From NCBI GenBank assembly GCA_002479485.1, contig DLNM01000060.1, positions 1-29,087 of the forward strand: a stretch of DNA of 29,087 nucleotides. The letters run 5' to 3'. A model generated the notes under the pieces. That model made no database searches. It had not been told where the DNA came from and saw nothing but the letters and a program-made list of their open reading frames with translations. This stretch comes from Firmicutes bacterium UBA7510 (lineage in GTDB: Bacteria > Bacillota > Clostridia > Tissierellales > Sedimentibacteraceae). Of this stretch, positions 14,170 to 21,974 are shown piece by piece. Every line of letters begins with the position of its first letter. Positions within the stretch are counted from its first letter, which is position 1. The translations under genes were made by a program, and so were the position numbers.

Positions 14170-14439
14170 TTAATATTTAACAAAATCACCTAATGCTAAA
14201 AATCCTTGTACAATTTTATTATATTCTATATCTTTATTGACAGAATACTGCAATAACTGACCATGATAAGGAGACCTGTTAGTAATAAATATAGTGGAAC
14301 AATCAGGAGATGAATAACCACCTTCTATCGAAACTAAAACCCATCCCTGTTGTTTCAGCGCAAGCCCATATTTGCATAATATTTCTTCATCTAAAGTATT
14401 CTTATATTCTTTTAATATTACTCTTCTAAAATCACTCAT
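14170..14439 (-). CDS. Hypothetical protein, 89 aa
   Basis: It has an N-terminal helix, the segment GWVLVSIEGGYSSPDCSTIFI and a hydrophobic end. The start has AAAGGAG upstream. Function unknown. Confidence 0.68.
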   Translation of the reverse strand: MSDFRRVILKEYKNTLDEEILCKYGLALKQQGWVLVSIEGGYSSPDCSTIFITNRSPYHGQLLQYSVNKDIEYNKIVQGFLALGDFVKY

Positions 14440-14490
14440 TTGAAACTCCTTTTTTTGTTTTTCAATTAATATAAAATGTAAGTTAACTAA

Positions 14491-14676
14491 CTATTTTACA
14501 TTCTTATGGACATAACTAACTCTTATGCTACGAGTACTCATCCCATGAAATCTTAAATATTTTTCTGTATTTGCTGCATTACTTTCTTCGGTTATTTTAA
14601 CGACAGTAAAAATATATCTATCTTTTGAAGAAAGAGTATCGCATATCTTAACTTTCAATGCGTTCTTATAAGTCAT
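14491..14676 (-). CDS. Hypothetical beta-rich protein, first gene after the promoter region at 14721-14815
   Basis: The ATG at 14676 lies 9 bases after AGGAG, while the TTG at 14685 overlaps that site, so 14676 is preferred (61 residues). The protein is basic and beta-rich (MTYKNALKVKICDTLSSKDR ... IRVSYVHKN). Its upstream region holds two candidate promoters. Confidence 0.65.
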   Translation of the reverse strand: MTYKNALKVKICDTLSSKDRYIFTVVKITEESNAANTEKYLRFHGMSTRSIRVSYVHKNVK

Positions 14677-14720
14677 TTTTAACAACTCCTAACTTTGAAT
14701 AAAATGTAAACTTTATTTAT

Positions 14721-14815
14721 ATTATACTATATTTAAGAAAGATATTAAATATAAATAATTGACATATATAACCTTGCTTTTCTATATCTTACCATAAGAA
14801 ATTATACATGTCAAT
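14721..14815 (-). promoter_or_regulatory. Promoter region with inverted TTGACAT repeat
   Basis: On the - strand TTGACA (14814-14809) and TAAGAT (14791-14786) are 17 bases apart. A second pair, TTTAAT (14749-14744) and TATAAT (14726-14721), is also 17 apart. On the + strand ATTGACATATATA starts at 14758, and its inverted partner TATACATGTCAATA ends at 14816, so the region holds a large inverted repeat. The 161-bp gap has no gene. It is the likely start of the transcript that covers 5763-14676, possibly under an operator. Confidence 0.6.
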
Positions 14816-14846
14816 ACTTTTATAATTTAATTGTTAAAATATTTTT

Positions 14847-15071
14847 TTACTTTATTTTTTCGTACCATCTGATATGATAAACTGTAAAATAATCATGCTG
14901 TTCTTTGTCACATTCGACTACATAGCCACTCTCAATCTGGCTGTCTATTAGTTGTTTAGTCTCTATGTAATCTAATGTATCTTTTTTACCTATCAGTTTC
15001 ATTATATGTAAATTAGATTCCAATGTTCCACCTTCTTTTATTAAAATAATGTTTTTATACAAACTTAGCAT
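14847..15071 (-). CDS. Hypothetical protein, 74 aa
   Basis: It starts at an ATG that overlaps the stop of the upstream gene. It has a hydrophobic, Leu-rich start and a charged middle (YIETKQLIDSQIESGYVVEC). It is soluble and has no clear motif. It lies just before the promoter region, with a copy of the AATTAAATTATA motif after its stop. Confidence 0.65.
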   Translation of the reverse strand: MLSLYKNIILIKEGGTLESNLHIMKLIGKKDTLDYIETKQLIDSQIESGYVVECDKEQHDYFTVYHIRWYEKIK

Positions 15072-15310
15072 TGCTTTAATGTTGATTTATCAATACGTTC
15101 AGAAAACCTTCCTATAACAATATCTTTAACTTTATATGTGTAACTTACAGAAAAGAAATCTCCACAGTCGCATATCTCAAAGTATTCGTTATCAGGGTTG
15201 CAACCACCACAACCATCACAAGTGTGTCCTATACCAGTAGTATCAGGACTAATAAAATTACAAAAATTATCATTAGCACCATAACATCTTAATTGTATTT
15301 TATTGTTCAT
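15065..15310 (-). CDS. Small Cys-rich protein
   Basis: The ATG at 15310 begins MNNKIQLRCYGANDNFCNFI; a GTG nine bases ahead is also possible. Cys residues follow as CDGCGGC and CDCGDFF, six or more in all, which suggests one or two zinc sites. It overlaps the neighbouring genes on both sides. Confidence 0.68.
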   Translation of the reverse strand: MNNKIQLRCYGANDNFCNFISPDTTGIGHTCDGCGGCNPDNEYFEICDCGDFFSVSYTYKVKDIVIGRFSERIDKSTLKQC

Positions 15311-15560
15311 CTTCTTCACTCAAGTCATCAATTAATACTTTTAACCTCTTAATAAGACTTTCTTTATTGTAAGAATCCAACTCTATACCTTTCGGTATTG
15401 TAACTACTCTTTTATTTGTTAGAGTACATATTTTATTATACATTATAGTTAAATCATCATGAGAAAAATCGCCATTATATGTAAATATAATAATTTCTTT
15501 ATTTAGGTCATTACTTTCAAATGATATTTTATCTAATAATTTTTGTTCAAATTCAGTCAT
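15300..15560 (-). CDS. Hypothetical protein, 86 aa
   Basis: It starts at ATG after AAGAGGTGAAAATAA. The middle VVTIPKGIELDSYNKESLIKR resembles a loop and helix found in small phage proteins of unknown role. The C-terminus is acidic. There is no membrane segment. Confidence 0.68.
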   Translation of the reverse strand: MTEFEQKLLDKISFESNDLNKEIIIFTYNGDFSHDDLTIMYNKICTLTNKRVVTIPKGIELDSYNKESLIKRLKVLIDDLSEEDEQ

Positions 15561-15577
15561 TTATTTTCACCTCTTCT

Positions 15578-15787
15578 TTAATCATCTGAACTATCACGTC
15601 TAGCCATATATACTATAGTGTCTGCATCTATGTAATCTGATAAACTACAAATTTCTTCATTATCTAGTGTTATTATGGTTTCCACATGTATATCACTACT
15701 ATATGGTTCAGTTTTAATTTTATTTTCAATCTTTAAATTTTCATATAGATAATTCTTTATTATATTTTCTATATCTTCTTTATTCAT
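15578..15787 (-). CDS. Hypothetical protein, 69 aa
   Basis: It starts at ATG with AAAGGAGAACC. It is acidic, with a helical start and beta segments (VETIITLDNEEICSL). No motif is recognised. Confidence 0.65.
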   Translation of the reverse strand: MNKEDIENIIKNYLYENLKIENKIKTEPYSSDIHVETIITLDNEEICSLSDYIDADTIVYMARRDSSDD

Positions 15788-15828
15788 TTGGTTCTCCTTT
15801 CTTTAAATAAAACATTCGCTTTAACTAA

Positions 15829-16140
15829 TTAATTTTCACAAATTCCTAAACTTTGTATAGTTCCTTGTTTTAAAAATTCAAATGTACCTTCCAAACACAA
15901 GTCATTCTTTTCAATATATTTTATAAATTCACAATCAGACATATACATGATTTTATTATCTTTATCTTCTAATTCAAAATATACACCTGAATTTTGCCAG
16001 CCTACTCTTTTAATTCTAAACTTAGCATCAAATTTAAAGCCTTCAACATTGCACTTTAATATATTGTCTTTATGAATATATCGTGTGTTTCTATACATAT
16101 CGCCATTTAAATCACATATAAGTTCTTTAGCTTTATTCAT
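15829..16140 (-). CDS. Hypothetical protein, 103 aa
   Basis: It starts after AAAGGAGAAAATA. It has a beta-rich middle (KCNVEGFKFDAKFRIKRVGWQNSGVYFELEDK, only part of a small domain). No function can be given. It is next to thyX. Confidence 0.67.
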   Translation of the reverse strand: MNKAKELICDLNGDMYRNTRYIHKDNILKCNVEGFKFDAKFRIKRVGWQNSGVYFELEDKDNKIMYMSDCEFIKYIEKNDLCLEGTFEFLKQGTIQSLGICEN

Positions 16141-16161
16141 TATTTTCTCCTTTTAAAATAC

Positions 16162-16827
16162 TTATTCTATACTAATATCTTCAAATATAATTGGTAGCAT
16201 TTCTTTTAATTCTATTAATAATGGTTTAGTAATCTCTCTCATTTGAGGATGTGCTGAAGCTGGTGTTCTTAATTTGAAAAAATTTCTCCACTCTCTATAA
16301 TTAGCAGTAATTGTAATTTCTGTTTTAGTGGAATTAGGTAGTACACTTCTCGCTATTTGTGGAGTTGCTCCCAATTCAATTAATTTAATATAATGATGTT
16401 CTGCATCTTCCATAGCTTTTTCCCATTCATTTATTATTAACCCTAATTTATAACCATCATTAATTATCTTATTTTCTTCTAAAATTCCACCTAATAGTTG
16501 TATAGTAGTTATCTCATTTCCAAATTTATCATTTGAATAATTACAATACCTTGTTGATTCTTGAGCAAAACTTGCTATTCTATGTCTAACTAATTCATGA
16601 CTTACACCTCTATCTACTGTAAACTTAATTGACAAACTTGAATGTTCTATCATAGCTTCATGACCTTTTTTAATTAGCATTGACACAAATTTTTTTGCTG
16701 ATTCGCCATCTTCAGTAATATTCCCTTCGCTTTTATAACAAACTCTGCCTATTCTTTCTATATGTTGTAATTCTTTTATACCATCTATTGGTGTTAATAT
16801 TTCATAACTTGGTTTAATTGCTTTCAT
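16162..16827 (-). CDS. thyX: Flavin-dependent thymidylate synthase ThyX
   Basis: The 221-residue protein carries the ThyX signature RHRIASFAQESTRY (RHRxxSxxxxSxR) at about residues 80-93. MIKKGHEAMIEHSSLSIKF precedes it and NYREWRNFFKLRTPASAHPQ follows near the end, which is the FAD- and dUMP-binding region. It methylates dUMP to dTMP with FAD and NADPH and a folate donor, so it needs no separate folate reductase. It works with the dUTPase, kinases and reductase in this window. The start has TTTAAAGGAGAAG. Its length is normal for the family. Confidence 0.93.
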   Translation of the reverse strand: MKAIKPSYEILTPIDGIKELQHIERIGRVCYKSEGNITEDGESAKKFVSMLIKKGHEAMIEHSSLSIKFTVDRGVSHELVRHRIASFAQESTRYCNYSNDKFGNEITTIQLLGGILEENKIINDGYKLGLIINEWEKAMEDAEHHYIKLIELGATPQIARSVLPNSTKTEITITANYREWRNFFKLRTPASAHPQMREITKPLLIELKEMLPIIFEDISIE

Positions 16828-16852
16828 TTTCTTCTCCTTTAAATATTATCTT

Positions 16853-17029
16853 TTATTCGATTCTATCAATTAGTTTTTTAATTATAAATCTTGCAATTTT
16901 AATATCTTCAATACTTTTAATCTTTTCATTTTGCTCAATAAAATTATTACATGCCAATAATTCATTTATTATAGAATTTGCTAATTTTAATTCTTCGGTT
17001 TTTCTTTTGAAATCTACTATTTTAATCAC
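16853..17029 (-). CDS. Small helical protein, 58 aa
   Basis: The frame runs from a GTG (17029), giving MIKIVDFKRKTEELKLANSI ... KKLIDRIE, all charged helix. The GTG lies inside the sequence AGGTGATTAAAATA, so the start is not sure. An ATA is at the usual distance from AGGTGA. It may be a small coiled-coil protein. Confidence 0.5.
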   Translation of the reverse strand: MIKIVDFKRKTEELKLANSIINELLACNNFIEQNEKIKSIEDIKIARFIIKKLIDRIE

Positions 17030-17045
17030 CTATCAATCTTTGATT

Positions 17046-17240
17046 TTATTCATCACTTTCTTCACTATTTAACCATTCAATTTCATGTTCTAATGCTTTA
17101 TTATAAGTTTCTTCTTCATCATAACCATAAAAAGATTCACAATCAGATGTAATAAATGCATCATAATCTTCATTATATTCAATTAATAATTCAGCCAATT
17201 CTTTTGTTGACATATTTTTTATTCTATCAATATTTTTCAT
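17046..17240 (-). CDS. Small protein of the DRIxNMSxxELA type
   Basis: It starts MKNIDRIKNMSTKELAELLI. The same opening occurs in the protein at 28163-28351 (MTNGDRIRNMSDEELTKFL), so the two are paralogues in their first helix. Here the rest is acidic and lacks the Cys residues of the other copy. The start has TTTAAAGGAGTAA. Function unknown. Confidence 0.7.
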   Translation of the reverse strand: MKNIDRIKNMSTKELAELLIEYNEDYDAFITSDCESFYGYDEEETYNKALEHEIEWLNSEESDE

Positions 17241-17258
17241 TACATTACTCCTTTAAAA

Positions 17259-18098
17259 TTAGACATTTATACTATTAATTCTAGGCTTTATAATATTTTC
17301 TACATATATTTTCTTTATATCTGTTGCTATCCAATTTCGTTTATTAATTATACAACCAACTATTTCACTTCCACTTCCTGCAAATGGTATATATATTAAA
17401 TCATTTTCATTACTTGATGCTTTTATCATTCTTTCTCCTAATTGGACTGGTTTTTGTGTACTATGTAAAGATAATGACTTGGTATCTAGTGTATATTCTT
17501 CTTGTCTTTGGTTATAAATATCTTCATACGTTTTTTCATTTATATCATCAAAGATATTTTGTATTGGAAATTCATCGTTTTCTATTTCCACCCAAACATT
17601 TCCAGCTCTTTTATAATAAGACTTGCCACATTTACGAATATAGTTTCGCTTTATATTTCCATACTGGACATTAAAGGTGTAGTTTTTCTTGTCTTTTGTA
17701 TAAAATAAAATTTCTTCTCTAACATACATATAATTATTTTGAACTCCAAAGCCCCTATCTTTTCTCCAAGTTATTAAATTTTTAAAATGCAAACCTGTTT
17801 TCTCTGCAATTTTTAACTGAACTTTAGCCATTGTTAGAGGATTTTTTTCACCTATCCACTGATATAGATACAATGTGCCATTAGGTTTTAAAATCCTTTC
17901 AAACTCAGCAACATTCCCAACCAACCAGTCAACATACTCATCTTCATTTTCCCATTGTTTGTCCCATTCTTCGTCAACAATTCCATTACCCGATGGTGGG
18001 TCAGCTATTATTAAGTCGATGCATTCGTTAGGCAATGTACTCATAAATTCCATACAATCTTGAATATAAATCTTATTTACTTCGTTTATTTTTATCAT
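17259..18098 (-). CDS. DNA adenine/cytosine-N4 methyltransferase (N6_N4_Mtase, beta order)
   Basis: This 279-residue protein has motif IV near the N-terminus (LIIADPPSGNG, DPPS at about 33-36). Motif I is near the C-terminus (YIPFAGSGSEIVG), preceded by HSTQKPVQLGERMI. This order (IV before I) is the beta class, PF01555. It transfers a methyl group from S-adenosylmethionine to DNA and may protect phage DNA from host restriction, since no restriction enzyme is near. DPPS in place of DPPY is unusual. The start ATG has no close ribosome site, and a long hairpin (18106-18156) lies just upstream. Confidence 0.85.
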   Translation of the reverse strand: MIKINEVNKIYIQDCMEFMSTLPNECIDLIIADPPSGNGIVDEEWDKQWENEDEYVDWLVGNVAEFERILKPNGTLYLYQWIGEKNPLTMAKVQLKIAEKTGLHFKNLITWRKDRGFGVQNNYMYVREEILFYTKDKKNYTFNVQYGNIKRNYIRKCGKSYYKRAGNVWVEIENDEFPIQNIFDDINEKTYEDIYNQRQEEYTLDTKSLSLHSTQKPVQLGERMIKASSNENDLIYIPFAGSGSEIVGCIINKRNWIATDIKKIYVENIIKPRINSINV

Positions 18099-18105
18099 TT
18101 TTTTT

Positions 18106-18156
18106 ATAAGAAAGCTGAACGTTCATTTAAGTAGCTACACTTTGTTCCTTTCTTAT
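18106..18156. promoter_or_regulatory. Long hairpin in the leader of the methyltransferase gene
   Basis: ATAAGAAAG (18106-18114) and GAAC (18117-18120) pair with GTTC (18144-18147) and CTTTCTTAT (18148-18156). That gives 13 bp with a 2-nt bulge and a 23-nt loop. On the + strand seven T follow, so it is terminator-shaped there. On the - strand the arm holds the only good ribosome-site-like sequence (AAGGAAC), so folding could hide or shift it from the start codon. Confidence 0.5.
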
Positions 18157-18230
18157 TTTTTTAGTTTTGTTTTTTGTAAATCCCTTCTAAATAAATAACA
18201 TATTTTATTGCTTTTTAGCATTGAAATAAT

Positions 18231-18244
18231 GTTGAAATTTCAAT
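18231..18244. promoter_or_regulatory. Candidate operator GTTGAAATTTCAAT
   Basis: This is a 14-bp near-perfect palindrome, the first of four in the window (the others are at 20407, 25138 and 25797). It lies in the spacer between the radical SAM stop and the methyltransferase start. An extra half-site ATTGAAAT is at 18220-18227. TTGAAA in it could act as a -35 box for leftward transcription. Confidence 0.6.
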
Positions 18245-18252
18245 ACCGTATT

Positions 18253-19374
18253 TCAAAAATTCATTGCTGATTCTTTGTTGTATTTAAAACTAAAATATTT
18301 TTCCATATATGGATAATCATTTATTAATTTCTCGTAATATCTCCATGTAGAACTATTGCCACCTCTACGTTTATTGTCAGCTACACAAAATTGCTGATAA
18401 CTCATATTTTCAAATATATTAGGTTGATTACACCATGCACTTACATTTATATAAGTCCCTCTATATGGACTTAATTCATAATCCTTATATCTCATTATAT
18501 AAGGTAAGCATTTATATCTTGCCAATATCTCAATACGTTGAAATAATTCATTAATATCTCTTTCCCAAAATTCTTCATCATAATGTTCAGGATTCAAATG
18601 ATTGTATCCACAAAAGACATAAAATTTGCAACGTTTATGGGTATATTTTCTTATCAATTCTAATTTTTTAACTATTATTTCCTTGTCATTAATATTATCA
18701 AAAGCAAATATATAATCACCAACCCACCTACTATTAAATAAAACTTCGCATTTTTCATCAGTCAATAATCTTTCATCAAGACCTTGTTTAAATTGAAATC
18801 TTTTACCTGAATTATTTAAACTATCAAATACAGACTTCCAGTCTTTGCATGCAAATATATTATCATCTAATAAACATATATATTTTCTATCTTTGTCCAA
18901 AAATTCTTCTATAGGACTATGTAAATTACATTGCTTATAATTCTTGTTTACGCAAAATGAACATTGCCTAACACAACCCCTTGTCACAAAACCTATTGAA
19001 TAATTTGTGTAATATTCAAATTGTTTTATTTTTTCATCGTTAGCAATTCTATTGTTTATCCACTCGTCATATAAATGATAATCAGGCATATGATGTTCTA
19101 TATCATATGGCAAAGGTTCGGCTTTATCATAAAAGAAGCCTGTGCCACCATATTCGACATTTGGTAACTTTAATATATTTTCATCTATGTATGTATCGGT
19201 AAAAACTTTAGATATAAATACTTTATCAAATTCCTCTAAATCATTGTAATCAGTTTTTAATATTACCTCATTTCCTAATTCTTTATAGTATCCACTTAAT
19301 TTCATACAAGCTAAGTTAGGAAATCTATGTTTCTTTCTGCCGATTAAATCTGCATCTACAATTGCAATCTTCAA
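18253..19374 (-). CDS. Radical SAM protein
   Basis: This 373-residue protein has the cluster motif CxxxCxxC as GCVRQCSFC (Cys 134, 138, 141), which binds a [4Fe-4S] cluster and S-adenosylmethionine. The N-terminal about 110 residues (KIAIVDADLIGRKKHRFPNL) have the look of a B12-binding-like or nucleotide-like Rossmann fold. The core includes YICLLDDNIFA and FKQGLDERLL, in line with radical SAM beta strands. The substrate is unknown; a phage role in nucleotide or tRNA modification, or in anaerobic repair, is possible. The start is TTG with a weak ribosome site. It lies alone between unknown genes. Confidence 0.85.
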   Translation of the reverse strand: MKIAIVDADLIGRKKHRFPNLACMKLSGYYKELGNEVILKTDYNDLEEFDKVFISKVFTDTYIDENILKLPNVEYGGTGFFYDKAEPLPYDIEHHMPDYHLYDEWINNRIANDEKIKQFEYYTNYSIGFVTRGCVRQCSFCVNKNYKQCNLHSPIEEFLDKDRKYICLLDDNIFACKDWKSVFDSLNNSGKRFQFKQGLDERLLTDEKCEVLFNSRWVGDYIFAFDNINDKEIIVKKLELIRKYTHKRCKFYVFCGYNHLNPEHYDEEFWERDINELFQRIEILARYKCLPYIMRYKDYELSPYRGTYINVSAWCNQPNIFENMSYQQFCVADNKRRGGNSSTWRYYEKLINDYPYMEKYFSFKYNKESAMNF

Positions 19375-19472
19375 TATCTATCTTCAGGAGTAAAGTATAC
19401 TTTTAGTGGCTAGCCAAACCTCTTTTCTCCTTTTATTTTTTTATTTTAATTACCCTTAAATCTACAATTTCA

Positions 19473-19763
19473 TTAGCTATACTGTTCATACGGATAATCT
19501 AATTTATAAGTATACTCTGAATTTCCACTAGCAAGTTTTTGATATGTATGTTTATTTATAAAATGAGCATTGCATTCCTCTTTTAAAAAATTATAGTGTT
19601 TTACACACCCTTCGATTGATAATTCCAATATTCTTTTACAAATAATATCAAAATCTTCTTTTGAAGCATAATCATGACATTCATCATATGTTAGTGTCAT
19701 ATAACGCACATCATCTTTACATCTAACTATGACATAAAAAGTTAATTCATATATATAATTCAT
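19473..19763 (-). CDS. Hypothetical protein, 96 aa
   Basis: It starts MNYIYELTFYVIVRCKDDVR after AAGGAAGGAAT. It has several Cys but in no fixed pattern, and ends in an aromatic tail (SEYTYKLDYPYEQYS). It is soluble. No family is recognised. Confidence 0.67.
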   Translation of the reverse strand: MNYIYELTFYVIVRCKDDVRYMTLTYDECHDYASKEDFDIICKRILELSIEGCVKHYNFLKEECNAHFINKHTYQKLASGNSEYTYKLDYPYEQYS

Positions 19764-19794
19764 CTGTTATATTCCTTCCTTTAAAATTTAATAT

Positions 19795-20100
19795 TTATCT
19801 TAACCTTGTAACATAATCATCATATTCATCTTTCCATCTTTTTTCTGCTCTATCTGCATAATACTCATCTATCCATACTTCTTCTATTCTTGCAAAAGTC
19901 TTATTGCTTTGATAATTTAACTCATCAACTAAGTAGCAACAAACTGTTTCATAATCACTACCATCAAATGGTTTATCATCAAATATATCTATTACATATT
20001 TTTGAATTTTTTTACCGCCATCTAAAGTCCACACTTTATCAAATAATTTAATTGTTTCGGTATATTGGGATGGGTGAGTAATATATTCTGAATATTTCAT
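19795..20100 (-). CDS. Hypothetical acidic protein, 101 aa
   Basis: It starts after GTGAGGTAAAAA. It is rich in Tyr, Asp and Glu, with a DGGKKIQKYVIDIFDDKP segment. There is no motif. It could be an anti-host or DNA-mimic type small protein, but this is only a guess from composition. Confidence 0.65.
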   Translation of the reverse strand: MKYSEYITHPSQYTETIKLFDKVWTLDGGKKIQKYVIDIFDDKPFDGSDYETVCCYLVDELNYQSNKTFARIEEVWIDEYYADRAEKRWKDEYDDYVTRLR

Positions 20101-20108
20101 TTTTTACC

Positions 20109-20387
20109 TCACTTATTTGCTCTTTTTATCAAATCCATCATAAAATCATAAACGCATTGTTTTTTATCTTCTGCTGTAATTTTAAAACATTCATTAGGTT
20201 CACCATAACCGCCCATATCCCTATAACTATCTTCAAAATCTTTTGTATCAAATCGTTCAAATATAAACTCAATAACATCTTCTTCATCTTGGAAAGAACC
20301 ACCAAATGCATCCCACCAATCATTATTCAATTCAGCTATCTTTTTCACCTCACTTCCTAACTTTGAATAAAAACAACATTTTAACAT
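20109..20387 (-). CDS. Hypothetical acidic protein, start uncertain
   Basis: The ATG at 20387 gives 92 residues, but a GTG at 20348 after AGGAAGTGAG is a likely alternative and would begin VKKIAELNN. The core DEEDVIEFIFERFDTKDFEDSYRDMGGY is acidic and aromatic. If GTG is used, the region up to 20390 is a leader below the palindrome at 20407. Function unknown. Confidence 0.65.
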   Translation of the reverse strand: MLKCCFYSKLGSEVKKIAELNNDWWDAFGGSFQDEEDVIEFIFERFDTKDFEDSYRDMGGYGEPNECFKITAEDKKQCVYDFMMDLIKRANK

Positions 20388-20406
20388 GATTTTTAACTTT
20401 TAAAAC

Positions 20407-20420
20407 GTTGAAATTTCAAC
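20407..20420. promoter_or_regulatory. Candidate operator GTTGAAATTTCAAC
   Basis: This is the perfect 14-bp palindrome, second of four. It lies between the reductase stop and the acidic gene at 20387. TTGAAA (20419-20414 on the - strand) with TTAAAA 17 bases on could form a weak promoter. Confidence 0.6.
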
Positions 20421-20438
20421 ATATAATTTTTACACTTT

Positions 20439-20466
20439 TAGGTTAACTATATTCCTATAGCTAACC
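20439..20466 (-). terminator. Hairpin after the reductase gene
   Basis: As - strand RNA, AGGTTAGCTATA and TATAGTTAACCT pair over 12 bp (one G.U) around a 4-nt loop. It lies 15 bases past the nrdJ stop. It has no U run on the - strand, so it is more an mRNA 3'-end hairpin than a classic terminator. Confidence 0.4.
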
Positions 20467-20480
20467 TTTTATTTTAACTG

Positions 20481-21974
20481 TTATCTAATTGGACAGTGTC
20501 CACCTTCACACTCACTGCTACTTAATTCAAAATCTTCACCTTTTTCATATCTTGATATAAAGTTAGGATTAAATTTTGGTGTAATATTACATAGTTTTTC
20601 ATATTGCTCTTTTGTTATTTCTTCGTATGGCATTAACTGATACATGGCGTCTGATAATGGTAAAAAACTAATAGCAATCACATCATCCCAATTCTCATAT
20701 AACCAATTCTCTACATCTTGCCATTCGTTGTCTTTTACAGTAACAGTAATAGAAACATTATGCTCAACATAATTATTCATAAATAATTTATAATTTTCAA
20801 GCTGTTCTATAGCACTGACATTGTGCTTTGTTTTACCCTTTGGTGATTTCATTGGAAATTCTATTACTATAGTTGTACAGTTTTCCTTAGTTTGACCAAC
20901 CTCTGGATGCCATTTATACCCCATATCTTTTAACGCATATGCTAATGGGTCATTAGAATTAATTCTAATTCTTCTAACATAATGTTCGCTGTGGCTATAG
21001 TGAATACCAGCACTAACATTTGGTAATAAACTAATAGTTCCACTAGGTTTTACTGTAGTGTGTAATAAAGGTCTGTTTTGATGCAACTCATCAGCTAAAT
21101 CGTTACTTGCTTTTATGGCAATTTCTTTAAGTTCAGATAGTAATTTTGCTTGTTCATCTATTGACATATTTAAAATATTTACCATATCTTGCCACCCAGT
21201 AAGCGAGCAACCTATTAATCTATCACGCTTATTGACTATGTCCCACTGATTTAGTTCATAATCCACGCATGTCATTCTATATGATGTTCTTGCTGATAAT
21301 CTTTGTGCTTCAAATAATTCTTCTTTATTTAATTTTCCATCTTGTATGAACTTTGATACAACAATCTCTACCAAGTTACACATACCCTTGTTATCTAGTA
21401 AAATTTCAAAACAAGGATTCGCTCCTTTTCTGTTTTTATCACGTTTTAATATTGCTTCGTAATTACCAAATGCTGGTTCTCCATTGTTTTTCATTTGTTC
21501 AATTTGCCAATGTATTTTTTCTCTTGATGGTTTACTGTTATAAAATATTGTATTATTACTCATTGAACGATGAATGATATTTTTATTAACTTCCCACTTA
21601 CCATTTTGTAAAGTATATAAATTACTTTTAGATTTTAATATTTCATCATCATGTTCATCAAATAATATAAGTTCTGCTGTTCTTCTTACTCCGCCTGAAA
21701 CCACATTTTCACCTAATATATTAGCAATATCCATACAGTCAATCGGTTTTAATTTTACATATGTATCATCTATTTTATTTATACAGTTCTTAATTACTGT
21801 TGATATTTTATTTAACATTACTTTCATTGATTGATGTCCAGATGCATAACCACCAAATGTTTTAAGTCTTTCACCCATTGGTCTTATATTGTCATAATCA
21901 ATTAAAATTGTATTGATAGGTTTAAAGAAACTGTCATAATGAACTTGTAAGAATATATTTAAGGCTTGAACCCA
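20481..21974 (-). CDS. nrdJ: Class II ribonucleoside-triphosphate reductase, exon 2
   Basis: This is the second exon (497 residues) of a monomeric, adenosylcobalamin-dependent reductase. It begins WVQALNIFLQ, the continuation of the conserved GDSxEGW motif whose first part ends exon 1. NPCFE with Cys 11 residues later (NKGMC) matches the active-site set N406, C408, E410 and C419 of the Lactobacillus leichmannii enzyme. KPSGTISLLPNVSAGIHY fits the next core loop. The end CEGGHCPIR carries the two C-terminal redox Cys. It reduces NTP to dNTP without oxygen and needs vitamin B12 from the host. Read alone, the ORF seems to start at TTG (21977), but those bases are the last of the intron. Confidence 0.93.
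   Translation of the reverse strand, partial: WVQALNIFLQVHYDSFFKPINTILIDYDNIRPMGERLKTFGGYASGHQSMKVMLNKISTVIKNCINKIDDTYVKLKPIDCMDIANILGENVVSGGVRRTAELILFDEHDDEILKSKSNLYTLQNGKWEVNKNIIHRSMSNNTIFYNSKPSREKIHWQIEQMKNNGEPAFGNYEAILKRDKNRKGANPCFEILLDNKGMCNLVEIVVSKFIQDGKLNKEELFEAQRLSARTSYRMTCVDYELNQWDIVNKRDRLIGCSLTGWQDMVNILNMSIDEQAKLLSELKEIAIKASNDLADELHQNRPLLHTTVKPSGTISLLPNVSAGIHYSHSEHYVRRIRINSNDPLAYALKDMGYKWHPEVGQTKENCTTIVIEFPMKSPKGKTKHNVSAIEQLENYKLFMNNYVEHNVSITVTVKDNEWQDVENWLYENWDDVIAISFLPLSDAMYQLMPYEEITKEQYEKLCNITPKFNPNFISRYEKGEDFELSSSECEGGHCPIR

Noticed and set aside
16818..18063. + strand ORFs over the thyX and methyltransferase region
   Set aside because: Phe- and Ile-rich products are mirror frames of the - strand genes, with no ribosome sites.
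18115..18124. TGAACGTTCA as a second LexA box
   Set aside because: The half-sites GAAC and GTTC touch with no 4-base spacer, and the bases are part of the larger hairpin.
20138..21834. Other-frame ORFs at 20138-20323 (-) and at 20157-20360, 21353-21577 and 21574-21834 (+)
   Set aside because: They overlap the strongly supported reductase exon or the acidic gene and show no protein-like motif.
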